A stretch of 49,220 bases of DNA from Methanobacteriota archaeon (GCA_002699515.1 PAAW01000001.1:1-49220), one strand, 5' to 3'; positions 8,731 to 18,087 are shown, numbered from the stretch's first letter. Made by a program: numbers and translations. The notes: generated from the letters alone by a model not told the origin.

Positions 8731-9761
8731 ATTATCACAACCCTGTGGAGTACGATTTCAGTTAAGATTGATTTTTCCAGAGGATGAATTCCAAAGCCAT
8801 CAATGCCTGATACCCTTTTCCAAGGCCCTAAACCCTCGTAAGAATCTAATGTGCCAGAAGCCAAATTCATGTTGTAATCTTCCATCCAATTAGACATGTA
8901 TCTATCAGTCATAGATTCATCAATTTCATTACTCATACTCATTCTAATGTTTCTAACTTCGCCATCAAATAATTCAAGAGGTCCTTCAGATACCATTTGT
9001 AAACGAAATGAACTTGAACTACCTGAGAGTAAACTCATGTCAATGTCGACAAGTACAAAACTAAATTGTTGAGAATTATCTGGCATAGAATAATGTCTTA
9101 ATGAGGGATATCTTGTTACTTTGTATGCTTCACCATATAATTTTTCCATTCTTGCTCCATTTACTAAATCTATGTCAAAATTACCTGTAGATAATGCAGT
9201 ATCTATTCCAATTCCAGATAACTCCAAGCGAACAAATTTATGAATAATGTCTGAATCAACATTTAAAATTTCAATAATTAATAATTTATCCATATAGTTC
9301 TCAAAATTTACATTTGCAGTACCATTTTCAAAAATTAATGTATGAGTGGTAATATTTCCTCCATTATTCACTTTTGCATATTTGGCAGTGTTGTTTATTG
9401 AATTAACATTAACAGAATTAAAAGAAGATAATGCAACCTCAATTACATCTGAGCCATATGTATCAGCTGAAATTGTCCAAAACTCTGCATTAACTAATCC
9501 AGAGATAGATGTAGATGCTAATTCGAATGTTTGAATTGAACCAGTATCTTGAGGTGATGCGCCTACTAATCTGATTCTTTCATCTATTTGATCTGCAATT
9601 ACTTTAGCTTGGGACCAATTCTTATTGTCATCATAATCAGCAATATAGGGTTGTAATATTATTATGGCAGAAGATAATACAATAACAATCATTGCTAGCA
9701 ACATTACCATTCCAATAATGTCACTAAGTGCAGAATCATCATCTTGTAAATCCCGTTTCAT
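8727..9761 (-). CDS. Prepilin-like membrane protein (first gene of the pilin-like cluster)
   Basis: A 344-residue protein with N-terminus MKRDLQDDDSALSDIIGMVMLLAMIVIVLSSAIIIL. The charged leader, the small residue before the hydrophobic helix and the I-G-M-V pattern are characteristic of archaeal pilins and pilin-like DUF7289/DUF1628-type proteins. The soluble domain is beta-rich with no cysteine-based or catalytic motif. The ATG is preceded by GGGAG (SD-like), and a TATAAAG string lies 27 bases upstream at the end of the MBL gene. The stop TGA overlaps the CTG of the next gene. The three genes probably form one translationally coupled unit building a filament or pseudopilus; no assembly ATPase or platform protein is in the window. 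Confidence 0.7.
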   Translation of the reverse strand: MKRDLQDDDSALSDIIGMVMLLAMIVIVLSSAIIILQPYIADYDDNKNWSQAKVIADQIDERIRLVGASPQDTGSIQTFELASTSISGLVNAEFWTISADTYGSDVIEVALSSFNSVNVNSINNTAKYAKVNNGGNITTHTLIFENGTANVNFENYMDKLLIIEILNVDSDIIHKFVRLELSGIGIDTALSTGNFDIDLVNGARMEKLYGEAYKVTRYPSLRHYSMPDNSQQFSFVLVDIDMSLLSGSSSSFRLQMVSEGPLELFDGEVRNIRMSMSNEIDESMTDRYMSNWMEDYNMNLASGTLDSYEGLGPWKRVSGIDGFGIHPLEKSILTEIVLHRVVII

Positions 9762-9780
9762 TGATATTTCTCCCTTAAAA

Positions 9781-10590
9781 TTAAATCTTTATAGACATCT
9801 TTTCCTGAGTACTTTGTCCCAAAAAGTGACTAAATTCTGGGCCGTCTTGCAGAGATATTGCGATGTCACCGGTGAAAATGTCGTCAATATGGTATAAAAC
9901 AGTACTCTCTGCAAGATGTGGCTGATTATTTTTCTCAGAAAGGTGGGTTAGAACAATACTTTTAGTTTCTGGGCCAATAATTTTAGATAGCAATTTACCA
10001 GTTTGTTTATTTGATAAATGGCCACCTCTCCCCATAATTCTATTTTTTAATATGTCTGGATAAGGCCCAGAAAGTAGACGTCTTAAATCATAATTTGCTT
10101 CTATTGAGATATGTGAACAACCTTGCATGTGTTTGATTACTTCATCTGTTTCACTGCCTATGTCTGTGACTACACATGTTTTTTCTCCACCTTTTGTGAC
10201 TATTGAAAAACCTACATTTTCTGCACCAGAATGGGGTACAGGAAATGGTAAAAATGAAACATCAGATAATATTTCTAATCGGTCTAAGTTTTCAAAAAGC
10301 TCAAGGTTTTCTTTGTCTAACACTCCTATTTTTTCTGCAGTAAAATAATTCATTTTTGCAGGAATATTCCATTTTCTCATTGCATATTCAACACCACTGC
10401 CATGATCTCCATGATGGTGAGAAATAAGCATACAATCAATATCTGTTGGTTTTAATTCCATTCTTGCTAATCTTTTTTCTAACTGCCTACCAGAAAATCC
10501 GTTGTCGATTAGAACATTACCATTTTCACTTGAAATTAGTGTTGAATTACCCCGGCTACCAGAACCTAGGTGTGTAATGGAGACGGACAT
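9781..10590 (-). CDS. MBL-fold metallohydrolase, YycJ/WalJ family
   Basis: The protein has the metallo-beta-lactamase signature HHHGDH (LISHHHGDHGSG), a downstream metal ligand His in VPHSGAENVGFSI, and an Asp in VVTDIG. The C-terminal block EANYDLRR...RIMGRGGHLSN and LTHLSEKNNQP is diagnostic for the YycJ/WalJ branch. Bacterial members are linked to DNA or cell-wall stress and have exonuclease-like activity; the archaeal role is unknown. The track starts at TTG 10632, but family members begin with the strand that here reads MSVSITHLGSGSRGN, so ATG 10590 is preferred. It lies 19 bases upstream of the pilin-like cluster on the same strand and may be cotranscribed with it. Confidence 0.8.
   Translation of the reverse strand: MSVSITHLGSGSRGNSTLISSENGNVLIDNGFSGRQLEKRLARMELKPTDIDCMLISHHHGDHGSGVEYAMRKWNIPAKMNYFTAEKIGVLDKENLELFENLDRLEILSDVSFLPFPVPHSGAENVGFSIVTKGGEKTCVVTDIGSETDEVIKHMQGCSHISIEANYDLRRLLSGPYPDILKNRIMGRGGHLSNKQTGKLLSKIIGPETKSIVLTHLSEKNNQPHLAESTVLYHIDDIFTGDIAISLQDGPEFSHFLGQSTQEKMSIKI
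9786..9795 (-). promoter_or_regulatory. TATA-like element before the pilin-like cluster
   Basis: On the minus strand TCTATAAAGA overlaps the last codons of the MBL gene and lies about 27-30 bases before ATG 9761. This suggests an internal promoter in addition to read-through from the MBL gene. Confidence 0.35.
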
Positions 10591-10765
10591 CCCTTTAGAC
10601 GGGACGCGATAAGACTTTGAACTAATCGACAAACAAACAGTGAAATGTCTGATTATTCAACTAATTTTTAGTTACGGGCAATAATTTTGTATGAACATTG
10701 TTCCATCAGTATCATAAGGTATTTGAGTTGGTAAAGTTTTGTCGGATGACCGTCAGGTAAGCATA

Positions 10766-13700
10766 ATGCGTCGCAAGCAAACAACTCTTATTGTAACTTC
10801 AATAATGGTATTTTTATTGTTGACAATGTCTCAATTGCCATCAATTCAATCAGTTCAAAATGTTCACCCTGAAGATGCTAATCAAGGGCCACCTCCAGTT
10901 ACAGATACAGATCGTGATGGAATACCTGATGTATGGGAACAACAATTTGGCGATTCCTGGGATGCAATTTCAGTAGATGGGCGTCAAAAAACGATTCAAG
11001 GGATGGATTATACTAATGGTTCAGACGGTGAATATGATCCTGATAGTTCATCTGGATTAGATTTAGATATGGATAATGATGGATTACAAAATGTAGAAGA
11101 ATATTGTTGGCCTTATATCGTTGTAGATTGTTTTACAAATAGAACTGGTTTAACAGGAGAAGATCCATTAGACCCTGAAGGCGGTTTTAGACTTTATCTG
11201 GATCCAACAAGTTCAGATACGGATGGAGATGGAATGCCAGATGGGTATGAAGTGCAAATGTGTATGGAAAACGCAGGAGGAATGATTGAAGGTAGATGGT
11301 CCTGTCCTCTTTTCGACCCCTTAAATGGTTCAGATGGTGCTGAAGACTACGATGAAGATGGATTTGATATCGATAGGGATGGCACAATAGAATCAAATGA
11401 ATATTACAATAATTCAGCTGAATATAATTATGGTATCCCAATGGAATGGATGACAGAAATTGATGGATTATGGTATGACAAGATGGAAGAAGATATTGAT
11501 GAGAGGTATAATTCAAGATGGAGAGGGACGGATCCATTAAATCCAGATGGAGATTTCTTTAGGTGGTCTGAAATTGGAGGACTTGAATATTCTCCAGGAG
11601 GAGACGAAATACCAGATGGTTGGGAAGTATATTTCGGATTAGATCCACACAATAAGAAAGACAATCTTGAAGATTCAGATTCAGATGGTTGGGATTTAAC
11701 AAATAATGGAGAAGTAACGCGAGACTTAACAACCGACATAGTCAATACTTGTTTCTCAGAAGGATTAATTGAATGTGGCGGAGAAGCATTTAGTAATTTA
11801 GAAGAATATTTAGTTTCAGAAGATAGTGGAGATTCAATTAGAGGTGGATTAAAAACAGTACTTGACGGCTCATTAAAAGATACACTTACTCTTTATGATA
11901 AAACAACCGAAATTAAAATTTCAAATCATGATGTAAGAAAATTAGATACATTTGAAGATGGAGAAAACTCACTTGTATATGTTGGTACCAAAGTAGGTTT
12001 ATCTGTATTCAATATGGATGAAATGACAGTAGAGGATTTATTGCTACCTAATGGAGTAGAAATGAATGATATGGTTCTAGTACAGAATGAATTTGGCCGA
12101 GGTGCAGTAATAATGGCAACTACTGATGGAATATATAGCATGCATTTAGATAAAGAAGGAGTCCTAAATGGAGAAATAGATCATTTTGATCTAGGTGAAA
12201 TGTATGTAGTAAACACCCTAATTGATTCTGGAGGAGATCAAAGATTAATCACACTTGGTTTAGATACAGGCTATGTTTTTGAAATTAAAAATTCTGGTGA
12301 ATTAAAAGAAGGCTCAGAAGATGCTTTAGATAACAGTTTATTTGATGAATTAAGTTTTATTTCCGCAACACCTTCTTCACTAGTTCATGTTTCAGTAAAT
12401 GGGCAACCAACCTTATATTTAGGGACTGATAAAGGATTAATAAAAACTGAAACTTCTAACGGAATGGGTGTATTAAATTTAGAATGGATGTTTGATCAGT
12501 ACAATACAAATAATTTGAGAAATTTAACATATGAACACGAATTAAATTTATTTGAAGTAAGAACGATTGTGCCAGACAATACAGGAGGAAATGAAGTAAC
12601 ACATTTATGGATAGGTACAGGTTCTGGAATTCATTTACTCACATTAAGTAATAATCAATTATCACATAGCGGTTCATTAGAACACACACTTAATGAAAAA
12701 ATGAATGACGTACATTCAATATTACCTTTAGACAATAATGTATTAGTTGGCTCGCAAGGAGGATCATGGAAATTGGTAGGTGGTGCTTTGGCATCCTTTA
12801 ATCAAGGAGTTCAGGAATCAATTACTGGAAGAGTAGTTTCATTAGCAGAATTAAATGTGAATGGGACAGATTACCTTCTTGGTGCAGTAGACCCTGGTCG
12901 TTTTTCGAATATTGCATTAATAGACCCCGGAAATAACGATTCCGACTTTGATGGAATTCCAGATGGATGGGAATATGCATACGCATTAGATCCTACAGAT
13001 CCAACAGATGCGTTGTTAGATCCAGATGCAGATGGACTTAATTTAGATGGTGAACAAAATTCATTTTTCGAACAAGATTGGAATAATTTAGATGAGTTTA
13101 GGTATCAACCAACAACTGATTCAGGATACCCAGGTACAGATCCAAGAGATCCTGATACAGATGGAGACGGTATCAATGATGGAATGGAATTTTTTGGATT
13201 TTATTACGGACTTACTGAATTTGATTGCCACTATATTGTAGAACATGAGTATGTTTGTGATGCAAATAATGGTGCAGCAGATTCATATTTGTTGACAGGA
13301 GGTTCAGATTCGCCATTAGATGCAACCAATAATGATACAGATGGAGATGGAATGCCAGATGGTTGGGAGATTGAAAACCGTAGATGGGTAGGTACTACAT
13401 ACACAGGTGGGAATAACTGGTCCTTAGATCCATTAAGGGCCGATGATGCATTATGGGATGCAGATGGAGATGGATTAAGCAACATTTGTGAATTTGCTTG
13501 GGGTCAGATTTATTTGGAGGCGTTATCAGGTAATTTATTTGAATCACATGGAGAATCTGCTGAAGCTGTAGAGTTACAATGGAGTACTTTAGATCCCAAC
13601 AATGTAGATAGTGATGGAGATACATTACCAGATGGTTGGGAGGCGCTGGATAATAATCCAAATGACCCTGATGGAAATTCATGTTATTGGACAAGTGATG

Positions 13701-16474
13701 TAAAAGGTATAAATCCATTAAATGGAAGTGATGCTATTGGAAATCCAGATGGAGATGGTTATGATGCCAATCATAATGGGATATTAGAGCCAAATGAGGA
13801 GTTTAATAATTATCTTGAGTATCATATCAAAGACACATCCTTTTTTAATGAAAATGATAGTGCGACATCAACACTTCCATTTGGAATTTTCACTCAATTA
13901 TGGCAAAATACACATGATTCCTATGATCCAGTATTTACATTTGGAGAATTAGCAAGTCCAACCTTATTAAATTCACAGAATGAACAAGATAAAGGTTCAG
14001 CAAACCCAATTTCACCAGATTCAGATAATGATGGGATGCCAGATGGTTGGGAGATTTGGCATGCTAGATGGGACATCGTAGGGAATAAATGGAGTTTGAA
14101 CCCATTAACTGAAGGTGACAAATATAGTGATGCAGATTCAGATGGTTATTCCAATTGGGAGGAATATAATTCGATAAACCCAGAATATAATGAGATTCAT
14201 TTGCAATTTTCTCCTAAATATTACATTAAGCAATCGAATACAGTAAGCGGCTTTGACACTCAAGTATGGGGAAGAATCACTACAAATTTGAGTTTTGGTT
14301 CATTTGTAGATGCAGATATCTTGGAGAATAGTGGTATGAGTTGTGATCCAAATAATCCCGATACTGATGGTGATGGAATGCTTGATGGTTTAGAGATGCT
14401 TCTAACTGATTGGGATTCAACAGATGGTATCTGGACACTAAATCCATTAGTTGCGGGTGATGGAGATTATGATTCAGATAATGACGGATTAACTGATCGT
14501 CAAGAGTTGTCTTTGGCAGATGGCTTGCCTGAAAATGGAGTCTCGCATCCCCCTGATGCACCAATATTTTACCTAGACGCAGAAGAACAAATGTCAGGAA
14601 CGGAATATTCCCGTGTAGGAAATATACTTAACAATACAGAAAATAGAGCAACATTAGTCAAATTAGATTTAATTGATTGGCAAACAGGAGACCCACCAAC
14701 TTTGATTTTAGAAACACTACGTTCAATCACAGATCCAACACATAATGATACAGATAGGGATGAGATGTTAGATGGATATGAATATTGGTTTACTGAATGG
14801 GACTTAGAAGAAAATCGCTGGTCGATGAATCCATTAATTAGTAATGATATCTATCTTGATCTTGATGACGATTCATATGATTGTGATGGAGATGGTGAAA
14901 TTGCAGTTTACGAGGTCTATTCAAATTTAAGAGAATGGCAAGCAAGAACATATGGTAAAGAAGCTGAAAGATATAACATCCCCTTGGAATTAGGGTTTTA
15001 TGATTTCGCTACAGATGCAACAAAAGCACTTTCAGAAGAAGAAGGACTTAATGACGAGCAAGCAAATAATAGATTATATGAATTATTTTCTGGAAAGTTA
15101 CATGATGGTTTCCCTGTAACACAAGATAGATTAGAAAAAATTAATGAATTAAATGAAAATAATTTCAATAATAGTTTAATTGGAATTTCAGATCCGACTC
15201 ATCCAGATTCAGACAGTGATGGAATGCCAGATGGGTGGGAATATTGTTATGCGACTTATATTTCAGAACCGATTCAAGTTTCAAGAGATAATAATATCTT
15301 TACAGTGGATGGAAGATGGGGATTAAATCCATTAAACCCGTTAGATGGGGATTATGATATTGATGAAGATGGTTGGTACGACCGTTCTGTAGTAGATACA
15401 CCAGCCTCACAAGGTAATTGGAATAATCATATCTTTTCTATCTCTGGTGGCCAATATGGGTTGGATAATATTGCAATACCATTTACAAATAGTATGGAGT
15501 TTGATAATGGTACATATCCACATTTGAATGATAGTGATGATGATAGTCAAATGAAAATTAGAGAAGGGACTGAGTCATTCACATTAAATTATTATCAAGA
15601 TGGAAGCCTTTCAGACGGAAGAGAGATACTAAAATATGGTACAAATCCATTAGACAATGATACTGATTGGGATATGTTGCCTGATTGGTATGAATATGCA
15701 TTGGCTTGGAACGAATCATTAGATAATTTTTCAAGCCAAAGATATATTTCCGTAGAGTGGGTTGATGTAGGTGCAGAAGAGAGTATTCAGAAAAAGCCAT
15801 TAAAAATTGAAGGAATTAATATTATGAGGCCTGATTTATCATTAACATGGTTTACTTTAGATCCTAGAGATCCAACAGATGCACTGCTAGATCCAGATAA
15901 TGATGGAGATTGGGATTGTAGTGGTGTTGTTTGCGAATATAATGAGTATTCAAATTTCCAAGAATTTTATGCAATTACAGATGACACATATCGTTCTGCA
16001 ACTCTAGTAAGATCTCTTGATTTACAATGGGATGGTATTGAAATTACAGAGTGGTGGCAATTTAGAAAATGGTTATTGCATTTAGGCGAAGATGACGAAA
16101 TGGATAAAAATTATTTGAAGATTAATAAAAGAGACAGTCAAGATTTGATGTATGCAAAGGTTATTCAGGATAATGATGAAGATTTCTTTGTAATGGACGC
16201 TGCAGATGATATTTCTATCTGTAGAGGCGATTGGACAGATAGTTATGGTCTAGTTTCAAGCTCAACGGTCTTACCAGACATTGGAAGAGGCCAATATCCA
16301 TTTGGTTGGTGGGTTTTGGATATCGATGGTGATTTTACAGCAGAAGGTACAGATCCAACTAATTGGGATACAGATGGAGATTGGATGGTTGATTGGTATG
16401 AAGTTCATAATGATGAAAATGATGGAGTAAGAGGGGACATTTCTGCAATAAGATATGATGACCGCACATTATGA
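10766..16474 (+). CDS. Giant secreted protein with thrombospondin type 3-like Ca-binding repeats and a propeller-like insert
   Basis: I start it at ATG 10766 (MRRKQTTLIVTSIMVFLLLTMSQLPS), a clear signal peptide preceded by CAGGT at SD distance; TTG 10739 (track, 1911 aa) adds a polar stretch before it. About twenty acidic repeats of the type DTDGDGMPDGWE or DSDNDGMPDGWE are spread along the chain, often followed by W...NPL and a second DxDxDG loop. This is the TSP3/calcium-binding pattern. Between nt 11900 and 12900 the repeats give way to a segment with recurrent VYVGTKVGLSVFN, LYLGTDKGLIKT and LWIGTGSGIHLL units, resembling a two-component-regulator-type beta-propeller. There is no C-terminal membrane helix; the chain ends just after a TSP3 unit (DTDGDWMVDWYEVHND), so retention at the surface must be indirect. 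Likely a rigid Ca-dependent surface or matrix protein. Confidence 0.8.
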   Translation: MRRKQTTLIVTSIMVFLLLTMSQLPSIQSVQNVHPEDANQGPPPVTDTDRDGIPDVWEQQFGDSWDAISVDGRQKTIQGMDYTNGSDGEYDPDSSSGLDLDMDNDGLQNVEEYCWPYIVVDCFTNRTGLTGEDPLDPEGGFRLYLDPTSSDTDGDGMPDGYEVQMCMENAGGMIEGRWSCPLFDPLNGSDGAEDYDEDGFDIDRDGTIESNEYYNNSAEYNYGIPMEWMTEIDGLWYDKMEEDIDERYNSRWRGTDPLNPDGDFFRWSEIGGLEYSPGGDEIPDGWEVYFGLDPHNKKDNLEDSDSDGWDLTNNGEVTRDLTTDIVNTCFSEGLIECGGEAFSNLEEYLVSEDSGDSIRGGLKTVLDGSLKDTLTLYDKTTEIKISNHDVRKLDTFEDGENSLVYVGTKVGLSVFNMDEMTVEDLLLPNGVEMNDMVLVQNEFGRGAVIMATTDGIYSMHLDKEGVLNGEIDHFDLGEMYVVNTLIDSGGDQRLITLGLDTGYVFEIKNSGELKEGSEDALDNSLFDELSFISATPSSLVHVSVNGQPTLYLGTDKGLIKTETSNGMGVLNLEWMFDQYNTNNLRNLTYEHELNLFEVRTIVPDNTGGNEVTHLWIGTGSGIHLLTLSNNQLSHSGSLEHTLNEKMNDVHSILPLDNNVLVGSQGGSWKLVGGALASFNQGVQESITGRVVSLAELNVNGTDYLLGAVDPGRFSNIALIDPGNNDSDFDGIPDGWEYAYALDPTDPTDALLDPDADGLNLDGEQNSFFEQDWNNLDEFRYQPTTDSGYPGTDPRDPDTDGDGINDGMEFFGFYYGLTEFDCHYIVEHEYVCDANNGAADSYLLTGGSDSPLDATNNDTDGDGMPDGWEIENRRWVGTTYTGGNNWSLDPLRADDALWDADGDGLSNICEFAWGQIYLEALSGNLFESHGESAEAVELQWSTLDPNNVDSDGDTLPDGWEALDNNPNDPDGNSCYWTSDVKGINPLNGSDAIGNPDGDGYDANHNGILEPNEEFNNYLEYHIKDTSFFNENDSATSTLPFGIFTQLWQNTHDSYDPVFTFGELASPTLLNSQNEQDKGSANPISPDSDNDGMPDGWEIWHARWDIVGNKWSLNPLTEGDKYSDADSDGYSNWEEYNSINPEYNEIHLQFSPKYYIKQSNTVSGFDTQVWGRITTNLSFGSFVDADILENSGMSCDPNNPDTDGDGMLDGLEMLLTDWDSTDGIWTLNPLVAGDGDYDSDNDGLTDRQELSLADGLPENGVSHPPDAPIFYLDAEEQMSGTEYSRVGNILNNTENRATLVKLDLIDWQTGDPPTLILETLRSITDPTHNDTDRDEMLDGYEYWFTEWDLEENRWSMNPLISNDIYLDLDDDSYDCDGDGEIAVYEVYSNLREWQARTYGKEAERYNIPLELGFYDFATDATKALSEEEGLNDEQANNRLYELFSGKLHDGFPVTQDRLEKINELNENNFNNSLIGISDPTHPDSDSDGMPDGWEYCYATYISEPIQVSRDNNIFTVDGRWGLNPLNPLDGDYDIDEDGWYDRSVVDTPASQGNWNNHIFSISGGQYGLDNIAIPFTNSMEFDNGTYPHLNDSDDDSQMKIREGTESFTLNYYQDGSLSDGREILKYGTNPLDNDTDWDMLPDWYEYALAWNESLDNFSSQRYISVEWVDVGAEESIQKKPLKIEGINIMRPDLSLTWFTLDPRDPTDALLDPDNDGDWDCSGVVCEYNEYSNFQEFYAITDDTYRSATLVRSLDLQWDGIEITEWWQFRKWLLHLGEDDEMDKNYLKINKRDSQDLMYAKVIQDNDEDFFVMDAADDISICRGDWTDSYGLVSSSTVLPDIGRGQYPFGWWVLDIDGDFTAEGTDPTNWDTDGDWMVDWYEVHNDENDGVRGDISAIRYDDRTL

Positions 16475-16483
16475 TGTGGTAGT

Positions 16484-16936
16484 ATGGATATGGAAACAAA
16501 TCCTAATGAAAAGATGCTATTTTTACATGAAAACATTGTAAATTTAGTTAATCAGTTGAGTATGCCTTTGGTTGAAGTTAGTTTGGTTATTGCAAAGTTT
16601 ACAAATATGCTAAGTGAGAAATTAATAGAGATTGCAAAATCTAATGATGAGATATTACCTAGAAAATATATTCAACCGTGGCCTTTAGAATTAGAAAATT
16701 CTGAGCAGGAAATTAATGCATCAATTAATTTAGAGAAAATCATAGATATTTTAGATGAAGATAGAATTGATATTCTTGATACGCTGATTAGAACGTCAAT
16801 AAATCAAAAAGAGGTGCCTTTAGCAGATTCATTGTTAGTTCTTAGAAGTTGGGAGAAATTAGTAAGAACTCAACTTTCAAATTCAACATCGCCAGGGCAA
16901 CTATTTTCAACTGTTGAAATTCCAGATGATTTTTGA
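16484..16936 (+). CDS. Small helical protein of unknown function
   Basis: 150 residues, mostly alpha-helical by composition (HENIVNLVNQLSMPLVEVSLVIAKFTNMLSEKLIEIA and EKIIDILDEDRIDILDTLIRTSI), with no signal peptide, membrane helix or cysteine motif. It begins 9 bases after the stop of the giant protein and in the same frame. Its composition is quite different (no acidic Ca loops), so I treat it as a separate cytoplasmic gene. Its TGA stop is followed within 12 bases by the lipoprotein start, so the two are probably cotranscribed. I do not recognise a family. Confidence 0.6.
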   Translation: MDMETNPNEKMLFLHENIVNLVNQLSMPLVEVSLVIAKFTNMLSEKLIEIAKSNDEILPRKYIQPWPLELENSEQEINASINLEKIIDILDEDRIDILDTLIRTSINQKEVPLADSLLVLRSWEKLVRTQLSNSTSPGQLFSTVEIPDDF

Positions 16937-16947
16937 GGGTGAGTTCA

Positions 16948-17757
16948 ATGAGGGGCTATCTTAAAAATTCAAAGGCACTAACATTATTCTTAGTATTGAT
17001 CTTGTGTTCTAGTTCATTGACAGGCTGTTTTTCAAGCGAGGAAGTATTACCTGAAAAATATGGAATTCCTGGAGGTTTAGTGCTTGCATGTTTAAATTCA
17101 AGTCAATTTAATGAGATTATTATTGAAGTTGATTATGAATCTGATCAAAAACCAAGGCCTGAAACATTAGAAATGTTAGTGGATAGGATAAGTAGTGTTT
17201 GTGAAAAACAAAGTGTGACTTATGAACTATTCTTAACAGATTTTGAACATGAAGGCAAGTGGACAAATGAAGAAATTAGACTTGTTGGGAGGGAAACAAG
17301 GGATGCAGATGCGATGAATGGTAACCAACTTAGATTTCATTTTATGTTTCCTAGTGGAAAGCATACAAATGAAAATGTTCTCGGTGTTGCTGTAGATGCT
17401 TCAACTGTAATGATATTTGTAGACAACATTAAAGAATCTGAAAATTTAATTCAAAGACCTAGTTGGGAAAATATAGAGGCATCAGTAACAGTACATGAAT
17501 TAGGTCATTTACTTGGGTTAGTGAATCTTGTATATCAATCAAATGTGGATCATGAAGATCCTGATCATCCTGGGCATAGTTCTAATGACCAATCAGTAAT
17601 GTATTGGGCTATTGAAACAAGTGATGTTTCAAATATTCTTTTTGGAACGCTTCCAAATGAATTTGATTCTGATGATTTAAGTGATTTATCGAATTTAAAG
17701 AATTCACAAATACAAGCCTTTGACCAATTATGGTACCCTGAAGAATATTTATATTGA
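16948..17757 (+). CDS. Lipoprotein with an HExxH metalloprotease motif
   Basis: The track begins at TTG 16933. ATG 16948 is preferred because GAGGGTGA sits at SD distance and it gives a clean lipoprotein signal, MRGYLKNSKALTLFLVLILCSSSLTGC, with lipobox LTGC. The zinc protease motif is VHELGHLLGLVN, followed by a His-rich stretch (DHEDPDHPGH) and a Met-turn-like SVMYW. This is metzincin-like, except that the third ligand position of HExxHxxGxxH is Asn; a following His could substitute. The remainder (SQFNEIIIEVDYE, EMLVDRISSVCEKQ) shows no other motif. Probably an extracytoplasmic membrane-tethered protease; substrate unknown. Its end overlaps the convergent 17749 gene by 9 bases. Confidence 0.75.
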   Translation: MRGYLKNSKALTLFLVLILCSSSLTGCFSSEEVLPEKYGIPGGLVLACLNSSQFNEIIIEVDYESDQKPRPETLEMLVDRISSVCEKQSVTYELFLTDFEHEGKWTNEEIRLVGRETRDADAMNGNQLRFHFMFPSGKHTNENVLGVAVDASTVMIFVDNIKESENLIQRPSWENIEASVTVHELGHLLGLVNLVYQSNVDHEDPDHPGHSSNDQSVMYWAIETSDVSNILFGTLPNEFDSDDLSDLSNLKNSQIQAFDQLWYPEEYLY

Positions 17758-18087
17758 ATTACTGTTAATTTTGTTTAAAACAAATTTTTGTGCTTCATTC
17801 CATGCATCAAAGATAGACCATAAATACAAACCAATCCAAAGGATTCCTGTTAATGCTAGAGGAAGTTGTAGAAGAGTGAAATCAAAACCTTTCTGATGAG
17901 ATCTATTGAAATGTTGTCCAAGGAATAAAAATGGCACTAATGAAATGATAATTGCTATAATTGGCTGTAATGATCCCCAAAAACCAACTCCTGAAGTCAT
18001 TTGTGCAAAAATAACTCTAAACAAATTACCTTTTTTTGAATCTTCAATTTCACTAGGAATTTGTACAATAATCTCAGACTCGCTCAT
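17749..18087 (-). CDS. Small two-helix membrane protein
   Basis: 112 residues. A polar N-terminus (MSESEIIVQIPSEIEDSKKGN) is followed by two hydrophobic segments, FWGSLQPIIAIIISLVPFLFLG and LLQLPLALTGILWIGLYLWSIFDA. The C-terminal motif IFDAWNEAQKFV is common in small DUF-type membrane proteins whose function is not established. It is convergent with the lipoprotein gene and overlaps its end. No functional assignment. Confidence 0.65.
   Translation of the reverse strand: MSESEIIVQIPSEIEDSKKGNLFRVIFAQMTSGVGFWGSLQPIIAIIISLVPFLFLGQHFNRSHQKGFDFTLLQLPLALTGILWIGLYLWSIFDAWNEAQKFVLNKINSNSI

Noticed and set aside
10739-10765. TTG 10739 as the start of the giant protein
   Set aside because: ATG 10766 has an SD-like CAGGT and begins a standard signal peptide; the extra residues are polar and unneeded.
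10900-16450. DNA-level tandem repeat or CRISPR-like array from the repeated GATGGAGATGGAATGCCAGATGG-type strings
   Set aside because: Spacing is irregular and in coding phase; the repeats encode Ca-binding loops in a single ORF.
16472-16936. Giant Ca-repeat protein continuing by TGA readthrough into the next ORF, which is in the same frame
   Set aside because: The downstream ORF has its own ATG and a quite different helical composition; frame identity has a one-in-three chance.
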